Below are positions 1 to 7,718 of a stretch of 17,474 nucleotides of DNA, piece by piece (position 1 is the first letter of the stretch; each line of letters opens with the position of its first letter). The position numbers and the translations under genes are program-made. The notes beneath the pieces are model-generated. The model saw nothing but the letters and a program-made list of their open reading frames with translations. It was not told where the DNA came from and made no database searches. Origin of the DNA: Tidjanibacter sp. (GTDB taxonomy: Bacteria > Bacteroidota > Bacteroidia > Bacteroidales > Rikenellaceae); NCBI GenBank assembly GCA_017547065.1, contig JAFYRC010000041.1, positions 1 through 17,474 on the forward strand. The letters run 5' to 3'.

Positions 1-1
1 C

Positions 2-1162
2 CAGGCGGAGCTCGAAAGCATCCGCGAGGCCGGTCTTTACAAGCAAGAGCGAATTATTGAATCTCCCCAGCGTGCTGCCATTGAGGTGGGCGGTAAAGAG
101 GTTCTTAACTTCTGCGCCAACAACTACCTTGGACTCTCCGACAACCCTCGTCTGATTGAGGCCGCCAAGCGTGCCATGGATGAAAGGGGCTTCGGAATGT
201 CGTCCGTGAGGTTTATTTGCGGCTGTCAGGACATCCACAAAGAACTTGAGAAGGCCATTGCTGATTACTTTGGCACCGAGGACACCATTCTCTATGCTGC
301 TTGTTTCGACGCCAATGGTGGTGTGTTTGAGCCTTTGTTTACCGAGCAGGACGCAATCATCAGCGACTCGCTCAACCACGCATCTATTATCGACGGTGTG
401 AGGCTCTGTAAGGCCGTGCGCTACCGCTATGCCAATGCCGATATGGAGGAACTCGAAAACTGCCTCAAATTGGCCCAGGCCCAGCGTTTCCGTATCATTG
501 TAACCGACGGCGTGTTCTCGATGGACGGTAATGTTGCCAAGATGGACGAGATTTGCGCCCTGGCAGAGAAATACGACGCACTGGTGATGGTCGATGAGTG
601 CCACTCGGCGGGCGTTGTTGGTGCCACCGGCCGTGGTGTAACCGAACTCTACAACTGCCGTGGCGAGGTGGATATCATCACCGGCACCCTCGGCAAGGCC
701 TTTGGTGGTGCAGTGGGTGGTTTTACCACCGGTCGCAAGGAGATTATCGATATGCTCCGTCAGCGTTCACGCCCCTACCTCTTCTCCAACTCCGTACCCC
801 CTGCAGTTGTGGGCGCAAGCATCGAGGTCTTCAAGATGCTCGCCGAGAGCAACGAGATTCACGACCGCCTCGTGGAGAACGTGGAGTACTTCCGAGCCAA
901 GATGCTTGAGGCAGGTTTCGACATCAAACCCACCCAGAGTGCCATTTGTGCTGTGATGCTCTACGACGCACCCCTTTCGCAGGTTATGGCAGCCAAGTTG
1001 CTCGATGAGGGCATCTACGTTACGGGCTTCTACTACCCCGTAGTGCCCAAGGGTCAGGCTCGTATCCGTGTGCAGGTGTCGGCCGGCCACACTCGTGAGC
1101 ACCTCGACAAGTGTATTGCCGCATTTACCAAAATTGGTAAGGAGCTCGGCGTGATTAAATAG
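2..1162 (+). CDS. kbl: Glycine C-acetyltransferase (2-amino-3-ketobutyrate CoA ligase), 5' end cut by the window
   Basis: PLP enzyme that splits 2-amino-3-ketobutyrate with CoA into glycine and acetyl-CoA, the second step of threonine breakdown after threonine dehydrogenase; cytoplasmic. The frame is open from base 2, and the residues before the GTG at 86 (ELESIREAGLYKQERIIESP) match the normal N-terminus of Kbl. So 86 is not the start, and only about 10-14 residues lie outside the window. Visible signatures are NFCANNYLGL, SVRFICG, SLNHASIIDGVRLCK, the aspartate-histidine region VDECHSAG, and the PLP-lysine motif TGTLGKAFGG with Lys codon 695-697. The C-terminus GKELGVIK is typical and the gene ends in TAG. 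An Lrp-type regulator follows after 32 bases and probably shares the transcript. In relatives a NAD-dependent threonine dehydrogenase is often adjacent; it would lie upstream of this window. No lesion seen. Confidence 0.96.
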   Translation, partial: QAELESIREAGLYKQERIIESPQRAAIEVGGKEVLNFCANNYLGLSDNPRLIEAAKRAMDERGFGMSSVRFICGCQDIHKELEKAIADYFGTEDTILYAACFDANGGVFEPLFTEQDAIISDSLNHASIIDGVRLCKAVRYRYANADMEELENCLKLAQAQRFRIIVTDGVFSMDGNVAKMDEICALAEKYDALVMVDECHSAGVVGATGRGVTELYNCRGEVDIITGTLGKAFGGAVGGFTTGRKEIIDMLRQRSRPYLFSNSVPPAVVGASIEVFKMLAESNEIHDRLVENVEYFRAKMLEAGFDIKPTQSAICAVMLYDAPLSQVMAAKLLDEGIYVTGFYYPVVPKGQARIRVQVSAGHTREHLDKCIAAFTKIGKELGVIK

Positions 1163-1194
1163 ACAACACCCCAACAAATTAAAAACTGGATATT

Positions 1195-1674
1195 ATGACA
1201 AAGATTAACATCGACAAAATCGACCGTAAGATTCTTCAACTTCTCCTTCGTAATGCTCGTATGCCCTACCTGGAGATTGCACGAGAGTGTGGTATTTCGG
1301 GCGCAGCCATCCACCAGAGGGTGAAGAAACTCGACGAGCAGGGTATTATCCTCGGCTCAAGGTTGGAGGTTAACCCTCGTAGCCTTGGCTACGACGTGTG
1401 TGCGCTGGTGAATATCAGGATGCAGAATCCCTCGATGGATAGCACCATTGTGGATGCCGTGAAGAGTATTCCCGAGGTTGTGGAGTGCCACTTCATCACG
1501 GGTCAGTACAACCTTCAGATTAAGATGTACTGCACCGACAACGACCACCTGATGCACACCCTCTCGGAGAGTGTGTTGAAGATTCCCGGAGTGGTTGCCA
1601 CCGAGACCTACATCAGCCTGAACGAGCCTTTCTCTCGTCAGCTCGACGTGCGCCACTTGATGGAGCTGGAGTAA
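1195..1674 (+). CDS. Lrp/AsnC-family transcriptional regulator
   Basis: DNA-binding regulator of amino-acid metabolism, 159 residues, a normal length for the family. An N-terminal winged helix-turn-helix occupies roughly residues 5-65 (IDRKILQLLLRNARMPYLEI, then GISGAAIHQRVKKLDEQGII with the recognition helix). A RAM/Lrp ligand-binding domain follows at about 70-145, with the typical stretches VVECHFITGQYN and IPGVVATETYISL. The ATG at 1195 fits the family N-terminus and lies 32 bases after kbl. Its position directly behind kbl suggests control of threonine/glycine catabolism, as Lrp controls the kbl-tdh operon in E. coli; the local regulation is inferred, not shown. The effector amino acid cannot be read from the sequence. 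Confidence 0.93.
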   Translation: MTKINIDKIDRKILQLLLRNARMPYLEIARECGISGAAIHQRVKKLDEQGIILGSRLEVNPRSLGYDVCALVNIRMQNPSMDSTIVDAVKSIPEVVECHFITGQYNLQIKMYCTDNDHLMHTLSESVLKIPGVVATETYISLNEPFSRQLDVRHLMELE

Positions 1675-1697
1675 AAAACATTGTATTTGGGCGAAGA

Positions 1698-1735
1698 AAT
1701 TTTAAAAAATCAATCAAATTTTAAAAAATCAATCA
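1698..1735 (+). repeat. Perfect 19-bp tandem duplication ending on the start codon of the GH32 gene
   Basis: The 19-mer AATTTTAAAAAATCAATCA occurs twice without a gap or mismatch, at 1698-1716 and 1717-1735. The last base of copy two is the A of the ATG. Each copy carries the same A/T-rich presumptive ribosome-entry region, so the leader is duplicated and longer by one unit. Confidence 0.9.
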
Positions 1736-3378
1736 TGAAACGCCTATTTCTTTTTTCGTTGGTGTTGACGGGCTTCTGCTTTGGGGCCTTCGCACAAGAG
1801 TATGTTGAAAAGGTACCCAAGTACAAATTTTCGACAACCCTGAACAAACAACTCGAAGAGTTGAAGAAGAACCCAACATTGGAGGAGTTTGCCGAGTTGC
1901 GAAGTGAGTTGGATGCGGCCGACCGCTGGAGGCCACACTATCACTTCTCCGCACCCGATGGTAAACTCAACGACCCCAATGGCCTCTGCTATTGGCAGGG
2001 TCGATGGCATATGTTCTACCAAGCCACTCCCATTGCTCGTGATCGTAAGGTGCAGTATTGGGGACACGCCGTGAGCGACGACCTGATTCACTGGGAGGAC
2101 CTCCCTTGGGCTCTCTACCCAGAGGCAGAGGATGGTAGGATTTATTCGGGTACAACTCTTGTGGAGGATGACCGAGTGATTGCCATTCACCACACCCCCA
2201 AGTATGGTAACTACATTGCCATCTCCACCGACCCCCTGCTTTTGAACTGGGAGCGTCTGCCCGAGCCTGTGGTGAAGGTGCCTGCTAAGGGTGAGAAGGT
2301 GCCCTACGGCGTCTTTGACCCCTGCATCTGGAAAGAGGGCGACTATTACTATGCGCTGTCGGGTAGGTTCAAAGAGGTTGAGGGTGGCGCCCGCCGCCCC
2401 GAGGAGTATCTTTTCCGCTCGAAAGACCTCACCGATTGGGAGTATATGCATCCCTTTGTGGAGAATGACCAGTTCTTCACCTCCAACGACGACCGTGCGT
2501 GTCCATACTTTTGGCCCATCGGTTCCACAGGTAAGCACATTCTCCTTTCGTTCAGCCACTACAGTGGTGGTCGCTACACCCTCGGTACCTACGACAAGGA
2601 GCGTCAGAAATTTGTAGCCTACGAAGGCGGTGGCTTCAACCACGGACCCACAGGACGAGGTGGTTTCCACGCTCCCTCCGGCACGCCCGACCCCAATAGC
2701 GACGGCGTGGTTACAATCTTCAACCTCAAGCCCGCAATTCGTTCCAAGGGCGATTTGTTTAGTGAGGCAATGACGCTTCCTCGCCTGCTCTCGCTCGAGG
2801 AGCACGACTTGTTGGTGGTGAAACCCTTTGGTGATTACCAGTCGTTGCGTGGCGAGCACAAGTTCTTTGAGAAGAGGGTAATTAAGGCCAACACAGAGGT
2901 CGTTCTGCCCGAGTTGCAGGGTGATGTTGCGGAGTTTGAGTTGGAAATCGACACCAAGAAGTGTAACTCCTTTGAGCTCGATATTATGGCCTCGCCCAAC
3001 AAGGAGGAGTATACCCGAATCGTCTTTATGAAGAATGCGGGATACCCCAATAGGGATCGCACCAAAGATCGCAAGAAAACACGCCCCTCGGTGGTTATGC
3101 TCGACACAACCCACTCGTCGGTTTCGCCCGACTTCTTCGTGCGTCAGCCCGAGATGGCAGATGTCTATATTGCACCCGGAGAAACGGTTAAGTTGCACAT
3201 CTTCGTTGACCGAAGCATTATTGAGGTCTTTGTTAACGATAGGTTGAGCTTGGTGTTGAGAGCCTATCCTATGCTTGAGGAGAGTAAGGGTGTTACGATT
3301 CGTGCCGCCGGCAACCCCATTGAGATTATCAGGGCTGATGCTTGGCAGATGAAGTCTATTTACAAACACAACCAATAG
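1735..3378 (+). CDS. Secreted GH32-family glycosidase (fructan hydrolase-like) with a non-canonical active site
   Basis: Probable exported enzyme acting on fructose-containing glycans. The frame opens at a TTG at 1681, but the ATG at 1735 gives a clear signal peptide (MKRLFLFSLVLTGFCFGAFA, cleavage before QEY) and is preferred, giving 547 residues. The five-bladed propeller starts with KLNDPNG, whose Asp80 matches the GH32 nucleophile. FDPCIW (Asp195) replaces the usual RDP motif. The C-terminal beta-sandwich is recognisable from IFVDRSIIEVFVNDR. The EC motif that normally supplies the acid/base Glu reads DDRACPYFWPIG, with Ala255-Cys256 where Glu-Cys is expected. A GH32-like subgroup with an altered motif seems familiar, but its specificity is not known to me. 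No transporter or SusC/SusD pair is adjacent, so the substrate is unassigned. Fold call firm, activity uncertain. Confidence 0.85.
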   Translation: MKRLFLFSLVLTGFCFGAFAQEYVEKVPKYKFSTTLNKQLEELKKNPTLEEFAELRSELDAADRWRPHYHFSAPDGKLNDPNGLCYWQGRWHMFYQATPIARDRKVQYWGHAVSDDLIHWEDLPWALYPEAEDGRIYSGTTLVEDDRVIAIHHTPKYGNYIAISTDPLLLNWERLPEPVVKVPAKGEKVPYGVFDPCIWKEGDYYYALSGRFKEVEGGARRPEEYLFRSKDLTDWEYMHPFVENDQFFTSNDDRACPYFWPIGSTGKHILLSFSHYSGGRYTLGTYDKERQKFVAYEGGGFNHGPTGRGGFHAPSGTPDPNSDGVVTIFNLKPAIRSKGDLFSEAMTLPRLLSLEEHDLLVVKPFGDYQSLRGEHKFFEKRVIKANTEVVLPELQGDVAEFELEIDTKKCNSFELDIMASPNKEEYTRIVFMKNAGYPNRDRTKDRKKTRPSVVMLDTTHSSVSPDFFVRQPEMADVYIAPGETVKLHIFVDRSIIEVFVNDRLSLVLRAYPMLEESKGVTIRAAGNPIEIIRADAWQMKSIYKHNQ

Positions 3379-3383
3379 TAAAC

Positions 3384-3413
3384 CTCCCACACCGAACAAT
3401 TTGATTGTGGGAG
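3384..3413 (+). other. Hairpin between the GH32 gene and queD
   Basis: CTCCCACA (3384-3391) and TGTGGGAG (3406-3413) are perfect complements around a 14-base loop. No T-run follows, so it is not a convincing intrinsic terminator. It ends 13 bases before the queD ATG and could protect or expose the mRNA leader. Function not known. Confidence 0.4.
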
Positions 3414-3426
3414 CAAAAAGATAGAG

Positions 3427-3867
3427 ATGGAAAAAGTGAGATTAACAAAAGAGTTCTCGTTTGAGATGGCCCACGCACTGATGGGTTACGACGGAGCGTG
3501 CCGAGAGATTCACGGCCACAGTTATAGGTTTTTTGTAACCGTGGAGGGTGCCCCTTCGGTTGAGGAGGGCGATCCCAAACTGGGTATGGCGGTGGACTTT
3601 GGCGACCTCAAAAGGGCTGTGTGTGAGGCGGTTGTGGAGCCCTACGACCACTCATTTATGATTCGTCGCACACCCGAGAGCGAGGAGATTATTGAGGTGT
3701 TGCAGCGCCACTTTACAAAAATTCACGTTGTAGATTGGCAGCCCACCTGCGAGAACCTTCTCCACCATTTCGCATCGCTCATTGCGCCCAAACTCCCCGC
3801 AGGGGTGCGCTTGGCCTCGTTGCGACTCCACGAGACAGCAACCTCCTATGCGGAGTTGAGCCTCTAA
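3427..3867 (+). CDS. queD: 6-pyruvoyl-tetrahydropterin synthase family protein, probable 6-carboxy-tetrahydropterin synthase
   Basis: Most likely converts dihydroneopterin triphosphate to 6-carboxy-5,6,7,8-tetrahydropterin, an early step to queuosine and other 7-deazapurines; cytoplasmic. The 146-residue protein has the family zinc ligands His16 (FEMAHAL), His29 and His31 (REIHGHSY). The catalytic Cys25 sits just before them. Asp74-His75 (PYDHSFM) and Glu136 (LHETATSY) complete the active site. Cys25 rather than Glu argues against the folate-type PTPS-III variant. PTCENLLHHF matches the conserved PTxE helix. No queC, queE or queF neighbours are present, so the queuosine assignment rests on family resemblance; a related pterin reaction remains possible. 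The ATG at 3427 fits the family start. Confidence 0.87.
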   Translation: MEKVRLTKEFSFEMAHALMGYDGACREIHGHSYRFFVTVEGAPSVEEGDPKLGMAVDFGDLKRAVCEAVVEPYDHSFMIRRTPESEEIIEVLQRHFTKIHVVDWQPTCENLLHHFASLIAPKLPAGVRLASLRLHETATSYAELSL

Positions 3868-3916
3868 AAATGGCCTTGTGGCCGCAGTAAGCCCGCAAAT
3901 GGGGCGAATAAATGTG

Positions 3917-3947
3917 TTTGAATTGTCAATTCAAATTATTACTTTTG
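3917..3947 (+). promoter_or_regulatory. Bacteroidetes-type promoter of glnS
   Basis: TTTG at 3917-3920 (-33 element), exactly 19 bases, then TACTTTTG at 3940-3947, which fits the TAnnTTTG -7 consensus. Transcription would start near 3953, about 20 bases before the glnS ATG, so glnS appears to have its own transcript separate from queD. Confidence 0.75.
3918..3934. promoter_or_regulatory. Palindrome overlapping the -33 element of the glnS promoter
   Basis: TTGAATT-GTC-AATTCAA is a perfect 7-bp dyad around three bases. It starts inside the -33 element and fills most of the spacer, where a bound repressor would block sigma factor. Operator role is inferred. Confidence 0.45.
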
Positions 3948-3975
3948 TGCTTTCAAAATCAAAAATAAGGTCTTT

Positions 3976-5610
3976 ATGGAGGTAAAAACAGTTGAACCCG
4001 TAAAAGAACGCTCGCTCAACTTTATTGAGGAGATTATCGAAAACTATATCGCCGAGACAGGTGGCGCAATCCACACACGATTCCCGCCCGAGCCTAACGG
4101 CTATCTGCACATCGGCCACGCAAAGAGTATCTGCCTTAACTTTGGCCTTGCTCAGCGCTATGGTGGTAAGTGCAACCTGCGTTTCGACGACACCAACCCT
4201 GTGAAGGAGGACACCGAGTATGTTGACTCCATCAAGGAGGATATCAAATGGCTTGGCTTCGAGTGGGCTGTGGAGCTCATTAAGAAAGGCAAGGCTTATG
4301 TGGATGATCAGACCCAGGAGCAGATTCGCTTGGGCCGTGGTACTATCCAGCAGGCCGGTACCGAGAGCCCCTGGCGCAACCGCAGCGTGGAGGAGAACCT
4401 CCAGCTCTTCGAGGAGATGAAAGAGGGTAAGTATGCCGACGGCGAGAAGGTGTTGCGTGCCAAAATTGATATGGCCCACCCCAATATGCTCTTCCGTGAC
4501 CCCATCCTCTACCGTATTCTCCACACTGAGCACCACCGCACGGGCAATAAGTGGTGCATCTACCCGATGTACGACTACGCCCACGGTCAGAGCGACTCGA
4601 TCGAGAAGATTACCCACTCGATCTGCACCTTGGAGTTCGACGTTCACCGTCCCCTCTATGACTGGTTTATTCAGGAGTTGGGTATCTTCCCCAGCCACCA
4701 GTATGAGTTCGCAAGGCTCAACCTTACTTATACCGTAATGAGTAAGCGTAAATTGCTACAACTTGTTAAAGACCAGGTTGTTACAGGTTGGGATGACCCC
4801 CGTATGCCTACAATTTGCGCCCTCCGTCGCAAGGGTTACACTCCTGCATCGATTCGTGCTTTCGCCGAGAAGGTGGGTGTGGCAAAGAGGGATAATGTGA
4901 TTGACCTCTCGTTGTTGGAGTACTGCTTGAGGGAGGATCTCAACAAGACCGCCGAGCGTAGGATGGCTGTGTTGGATCCCCTGAAGGTTGTCATCACCAA
5001 CTACCCTGAGGGTCAGACCGAGAGCTTCAGCTGCGTGAACAACCCCGAGGATGAGGCTGCTGGTCGTCGCGAGGTTCCCTTTGGTAGGGAGATCTTCATC
5101 GAGCGTGCCGACTTTATGGAGGAGCCTCCTAAGGGTTACTACCGTCTCCGTCCCGATGGCGAGGTGCGTCTTCGCTATGGCTACCTTATTAAATGCAACG
5201 AGGTTGTGAAGGATGTTGATGGTAATATTGTGGAGTTGCACTGCACCTACGACCCCGAGTCGGCAGGTGGTGGTTCGTCCGATGGCCGCAAGGTTAAGGG
5301 TGTTATCCACTGGGTGTCGGCTGCCGATGCTGTTAAGGCAGAGGTAAGGCTCTATGATAACCTCTTTGCAAAGGAGAGTCCTGATGATGTTGAGGAGGGT
5401 AAGACCTTCTTGGATTATCTCAACCCCGAGTCGCTTGTGGTTAATACAGCCTACTGCGAGAAGTCGCATGGCGAGGCCAAGGTTGGCGATAAGTTCCAGT
5501 TTGAGCGTGTTGGCTACTTCTGTGTTGACTACGATTCAACTCCCGAGAAACTTGTCTTTAACAGGACTGTTGGCTTGAAGGATACTTGGGCAAAGCAACA
5601 GAAAAAGTAA
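3976..5610 (+). CDS. glnS: Glutaminyl-tRNA synthetase with a short internal deletion
   Basis: Charges tRNA-Gln with glutamine and ATP; cytoplasmic class I synthetase. The Rossmann signature [15 protein letters not shown] has HIGH at residues 45-48. [11 protein letters not shown] holds the substrate-binding Asp. [16 protein letters not shown] and SICTLEF follow, and the KMSKS-equivalent MSKRK is at 255-259. The two C-terminal anticodon-binding beta-barrels are present through [12 protein letters not shown] and [13 protein letters not shown]. The protein is 544 residues. Against E. coli GlnRS the stretch between WLGFxW and ELIxKG is about 16-17 residues short: here E96-W97-A98 runs straight into V99-E100-L101 (bases 4261-4278), losing the conserved YxSDYFxQL helix. 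The reading frame is kept. Either a deletion allele or a consensus error; whether the enzyme is active cannot be told from sequence. Confidence 0.93.
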   Translation: MEVKTVEPVKERSLNFIEEIIENYIAETGGAIHTRFPPEPNGYLHIGHAKSICLNFGLAQRYGGKCNLRFDDTNPVKEDTEYVDSIKEDIKWLGFEWAVELIKKGKAYVDDQTQEQIRLGRGTIQQAGTESPWRNRSVEENLQLFEEMKEGKYADGEKVLRAKIDMAHPNMLFRDPILYRILHTEHHRTGNKWCIYPMYDYAHGQSDSIEKITHSICTLEFDVHRPLYDWFIQELGIFPSHQYEFARLNLTYTVMSKRKLLQLVKDQVVTGWDDPRMPTICALRRKGYTPASIRAFAEKVGVAKRDNVIDLSLLEYCLREDLNKTAERRMAVLDPLKVVITNYPEGQTESFSCVNNPEDEAAGRREVPFGREIFIERADFMEEPPKGYYRLRPDGEVRLRYGYLIKCNEVVKDVDGNIVELHCTYDPESAGGGSSDGRKVKGVIHWVSAADAVKAEVRLYDNLFAKESPDDVEEGKTFLDYLNPESLVVNTAYCEKSHGEAKVGDKFQFERVGYFCVDYDSTPEKLVFNRTVGLKDTWAKQQKK

Positions 5611-5653
5611 AACACCTCCACGAATAGCCCATCTTGTTGGGTGGGTTGAAAAC

Positions 5654-5685
5654 AAAAGGAGTGTTCCATGTGGAACACTCCTTTT
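5654..5685. terminator. Strong bidirectional intrinsic terminator between convergent glnS and mnmG
   Basis: A perfect 15-bp stem, AAAAGGAGTGTTCCA (5654-5668) with TGGAACACTCCTTTT (5671-5685), around a nominal 2-base loop. Downstream on the + strand comes ATTTTGTTGTTATTTTT. The flanking A-run makes it usable from the mnmG side too. It also contains a parS-like 16-mer. Confidence 0.85.
5662..5677. promoter_or_regulatory. parS-like 16-mer, copy 1
   Basis: TGTTCCATGTGGAACA differs at one base from the widespread ParB-binding consensus TGTTNCACGTGNAACA (central CACGTG reads CATGTG). It lies inside the terminator stem, so part of the symmetry is explained by the hairpin. Confidence 0.4.
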
Positions 5686-5728
5686 ATTTTGTTGTTATTT
5701 TTATTTTGTTAAATCTTAATTTTTAAAT

Positions 5729-5744
5729 TGTTCCTCGTGGAACA
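5729..5744. promoter_or_regulatory. parS-like 16-mer, copy 2
   Basis: TGTTCCTCGTGGAACA also differs at one base from the parS consensus (CACGTG reads CTCGTG). It starts 67 bases after copy 1 and is not part of a T-tailed terminator, so hairpin function does not explain it as well. Confidence 0.45.
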
Positions 5745-5762
5745 TTTTGCTCACCCCCTCTC

Positions 5763-7649
5763 CTATCGGCCGAAGTGAATGAGGAGGATATTGATGTCCG
5801 CGGGTGACACTCCTGGAATTCGGGAGGCTTGGCCAATGGTGGTTGGTTGGATGCGCGAAAGTTTTTGGCGAGCCTCAATTGTGATGGAAGTGATGGCTTG
5901 GAAGTCAAAGTTGGCTGGAATGCGTATTTCTTCAAGCCTTTTTAGTTTGTCGGCAATGGCTTTCTCGCGTTCAATGTAGCCGCTATATTTCACCTCAATT
6001 TCCACCTGTTCGATAACCTCGCGTCCGATGTTGTGCTTGGTTATGAGTTTTTTGAGGGGCGCAAAATTCTCAATTAAGTCCGAAATGAAAATTTCATTGC
6101 GAATTAGTAGGTCTGAGAGTTTTCTTTTCTGTGTAAGTTGTGCGGAATTTACACTTTTTAAATAGTCTGAAATTTCAGCTGGTGCGACCCCTTGTTTGTG
6201 CACGAAGTTTTTAAGCGATTCTACGAGTGATTTTTTTTGCTCAAAATCCGCCATTCTTTCGGCTGTTGCAAGTCCAATTTTTTGAGCAATGGGTGTTAGT
6301 CGTAGGTCGGCATTGTCTTGTCGGAGCAAGATGCGATACTCGGCGCGGCTTGTAAACATTCGATAAGGCTCGTCCACTCCCTTGGTCACAAGGTCGTCGA
6401 TCAGCACACCAATGTAAGCCTCGTCCCTCGAAAGAATAACAGGCTCTTCTCCCCTACCCTTGCGGACGGCGTTGATACCGGCCATTAGACCTTGTGCAGC
6501 CGCCTCCTCGTAACCGGTAGTACCATTTATCTGTCCGGCGAAATAGAGGTTTTCGACGAGTTTGGTTTCGAGGGTGTGGTGTAGTTGTGTGGGTGGAAAG
6601 TAGTCGTACTCGATGGCATAACCGGGGCGGTAGATATCCACTTGCTCGAAACCTTCGATCTGCGAGAGTGCGGCAATCTGTACCTGCCATGGCAGGCTCG
6701 ACGAGAAGCCATTGAGGTAATATTCATTTGTGCTGTCACCCTCGGGCTCGAGGAAGAGCTGGTGAAACTCTTTGTCGGCAAAGGTGCGCAATTTATCCTC
6801 AATGCTCGGGCAGTAGCGAGGGCCAATACCTTTAATCAGACCCTGAAACAAAGGAGAGTCGCCAAAGCCGGTGCGAAGGGTGTCGTGCACCTCTTTGGAT
6901 GTGTAGACAAGGTAGCAAGGCAACTGCTTTTCGACTGGCTCAATTTTCGAAAGGAACGAAAATTTCGAAGGCTCGGCGTCGCCCTCCTGACGCTCAAAAC
7001 GAGTGAGGTCGAGCGACCTTGCGTCGATCCTCACGGGGGTTCCGGTCTTCATTCGGCCGGCCTCAAAGCCCAATGATACGAGCTGTTCGGTCACGCCATG
7101 CGAGGCGCTATCTCCTGCCCTACCACCTTCTGTACTGTTGCGTCCGACGTGCATCAGGCCCCCCAGGAAGGTGCCCGCGGTGAGCACTACCGACTTGGCA
7201 TTGAAGGTAACGCCAAGGGCTGTAACAACACCGCAAACCCTCGTTACTCCCTGCTCGTTCGTGTCCACAATCAGTTGATTAACAGTGTCTTGCCACAATT
7301 TAAGATGGGGTGTGTTTTCGAGAGTTTCGCGCCAGAGGGCCGAAAACCTCGCTTTGTCGCACTGTGCCCTGGGGCTCCACATAGCGGCGCCCTTCGAGCG
7401 GTTGAGCATACGGAACTGTATGGTGCTGCGGTCGGTGATGATACCCATTTGTCCTCCGAGCGCATCTATCTCCCTGACAATCTGACCTTTAGCTACGCCA
7501 CCCACGGCCGGGTTACACGACATAGAGGCATATTTGGTCATATCCATCGTTATCAGCAGAGTCTCGGCGCCGAGGTTTGCAGCAGCCGCAGCCGCCTCGC
7601 AACCCGCGTGGCCACCGCCGATAACAATCACATCATAGTCAAATCTCAT
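5763..7649 (-). CDS. mnmG: tRNA uridine-5-carboxymethylaminomethyl(34) synthesis protein MnmG
   Basis: FAD-dependent partner of MnmE in making the cmnm5 modification of wobble uridine 34 in several tRNAs; cytoplasmic. The protein is 628 residues, full length. The N-terminal dinucleotide-binding motif is VIVIGGGHAGCEAA (residues 8-21). The conserved SCNPAVGGVAKG carries Cys45, and GPRYCPSIEDK carries the second catalytic Cys. ALGGQMG, GTFLGG, GRAGD and NGFSSSLPWQVQ are all typical. The C-terminal helical MnmE/tRNA-binding domain ends in ASRIPGVSPADINILLIHFG, which is diagnostic. It is the last gene of a five-gene - strand block, about 70 bases after ybeY, with no separate promoter seen. Its 3' end faces glnS across the shared terminator. 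Intact. Confidence 0.97.
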   Translation of the reverse strand: MRFDYDVIVIGGGHAGCEAAAAAANLGAETLLITMDMTKYASMSCNPAVGGVAKGQIVREIDALGGQMGIITDRSTIQFRMLNRSKGAAMWSPRAQCDKARFSALWRETLENTPHLKLWQDTVNQLIVDTNEQGVTRVCGVVTALGVTFNAKSVVLTAGTFLGGLMHVGRNSTEGGRAGDSASHGVTEQLVSLGFEAGRMKTGTPVRIDARSLDLTRFERQEGDAEPSKFSFLSKIEPVEKQLPCYLVYTSKEVHDTLRTGFGDSPLFQGLIKGIGPRYCPSIEDKLRTFADKEFHQLFLEPEGDSTNEYYLNGFSSSLPWQVQIAALSQIEGFEQVDIYRPGYAIEYDYFPPTQLHHTLETKLVENLYFAGQINGTTGYEEAAAQGLMAGINAVRKGRGEEPVILSRDEAYIGVLIDDLVTKGVDEPYRMFTSRAEYRILLRQDNADLRLTPIAQKIGLATAERMADFEQKKSLVESLKNFVHKQGVAPAEISDYLKSVNSAQLTQKRKLSDLLIRNEIFISDLIENFAPLKKLITKHNIGREVIEQVEIEVKYSGYIEREKAIADKLKRLEEIRIPANFDFQAITSITIEARQKLSRIQPTTIGQASRIPGVSPADINILLIHFGR

Positions 7650-7718
7650 ATTGTTCCGCTTGTTTTTGTGCGTTTATGCTCTGTTTTTTTGCTTTTCTCG
7701 CCTCAACCCTATTGGGCC

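Noticed and set aside
86..88. GTG at 86 as the start of kbl
   Set aside because: Conserved Kbl residues are encoded in frame upstream to base 2, so the true start is outside the window.
1744..3399. Very long open frame (about 550 codons) antisense to the GH32 gene
   Set aside because: It mirrors the GH32 gene, its translation has no domain or start signal, and similar long antisense frames occur opposite glnS, mnmG and the lipoprotein gene. Biased third-position use of the real genes explains them.
3379..3426. preQ1 riboswitch before queD
   Set aside because: The region has one simple hairpin but not the short stem with C-rich loop and A-rich pseudoknot tail of class I, nor room for class II.
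5654..5685. Inverted repeat at 5654-5685 as an insertion-sequence end
   Set aside because: The perfect stem followed by a T-rich tract between convergent genes is typical of a terminator, and there is no partner copy or transposase.
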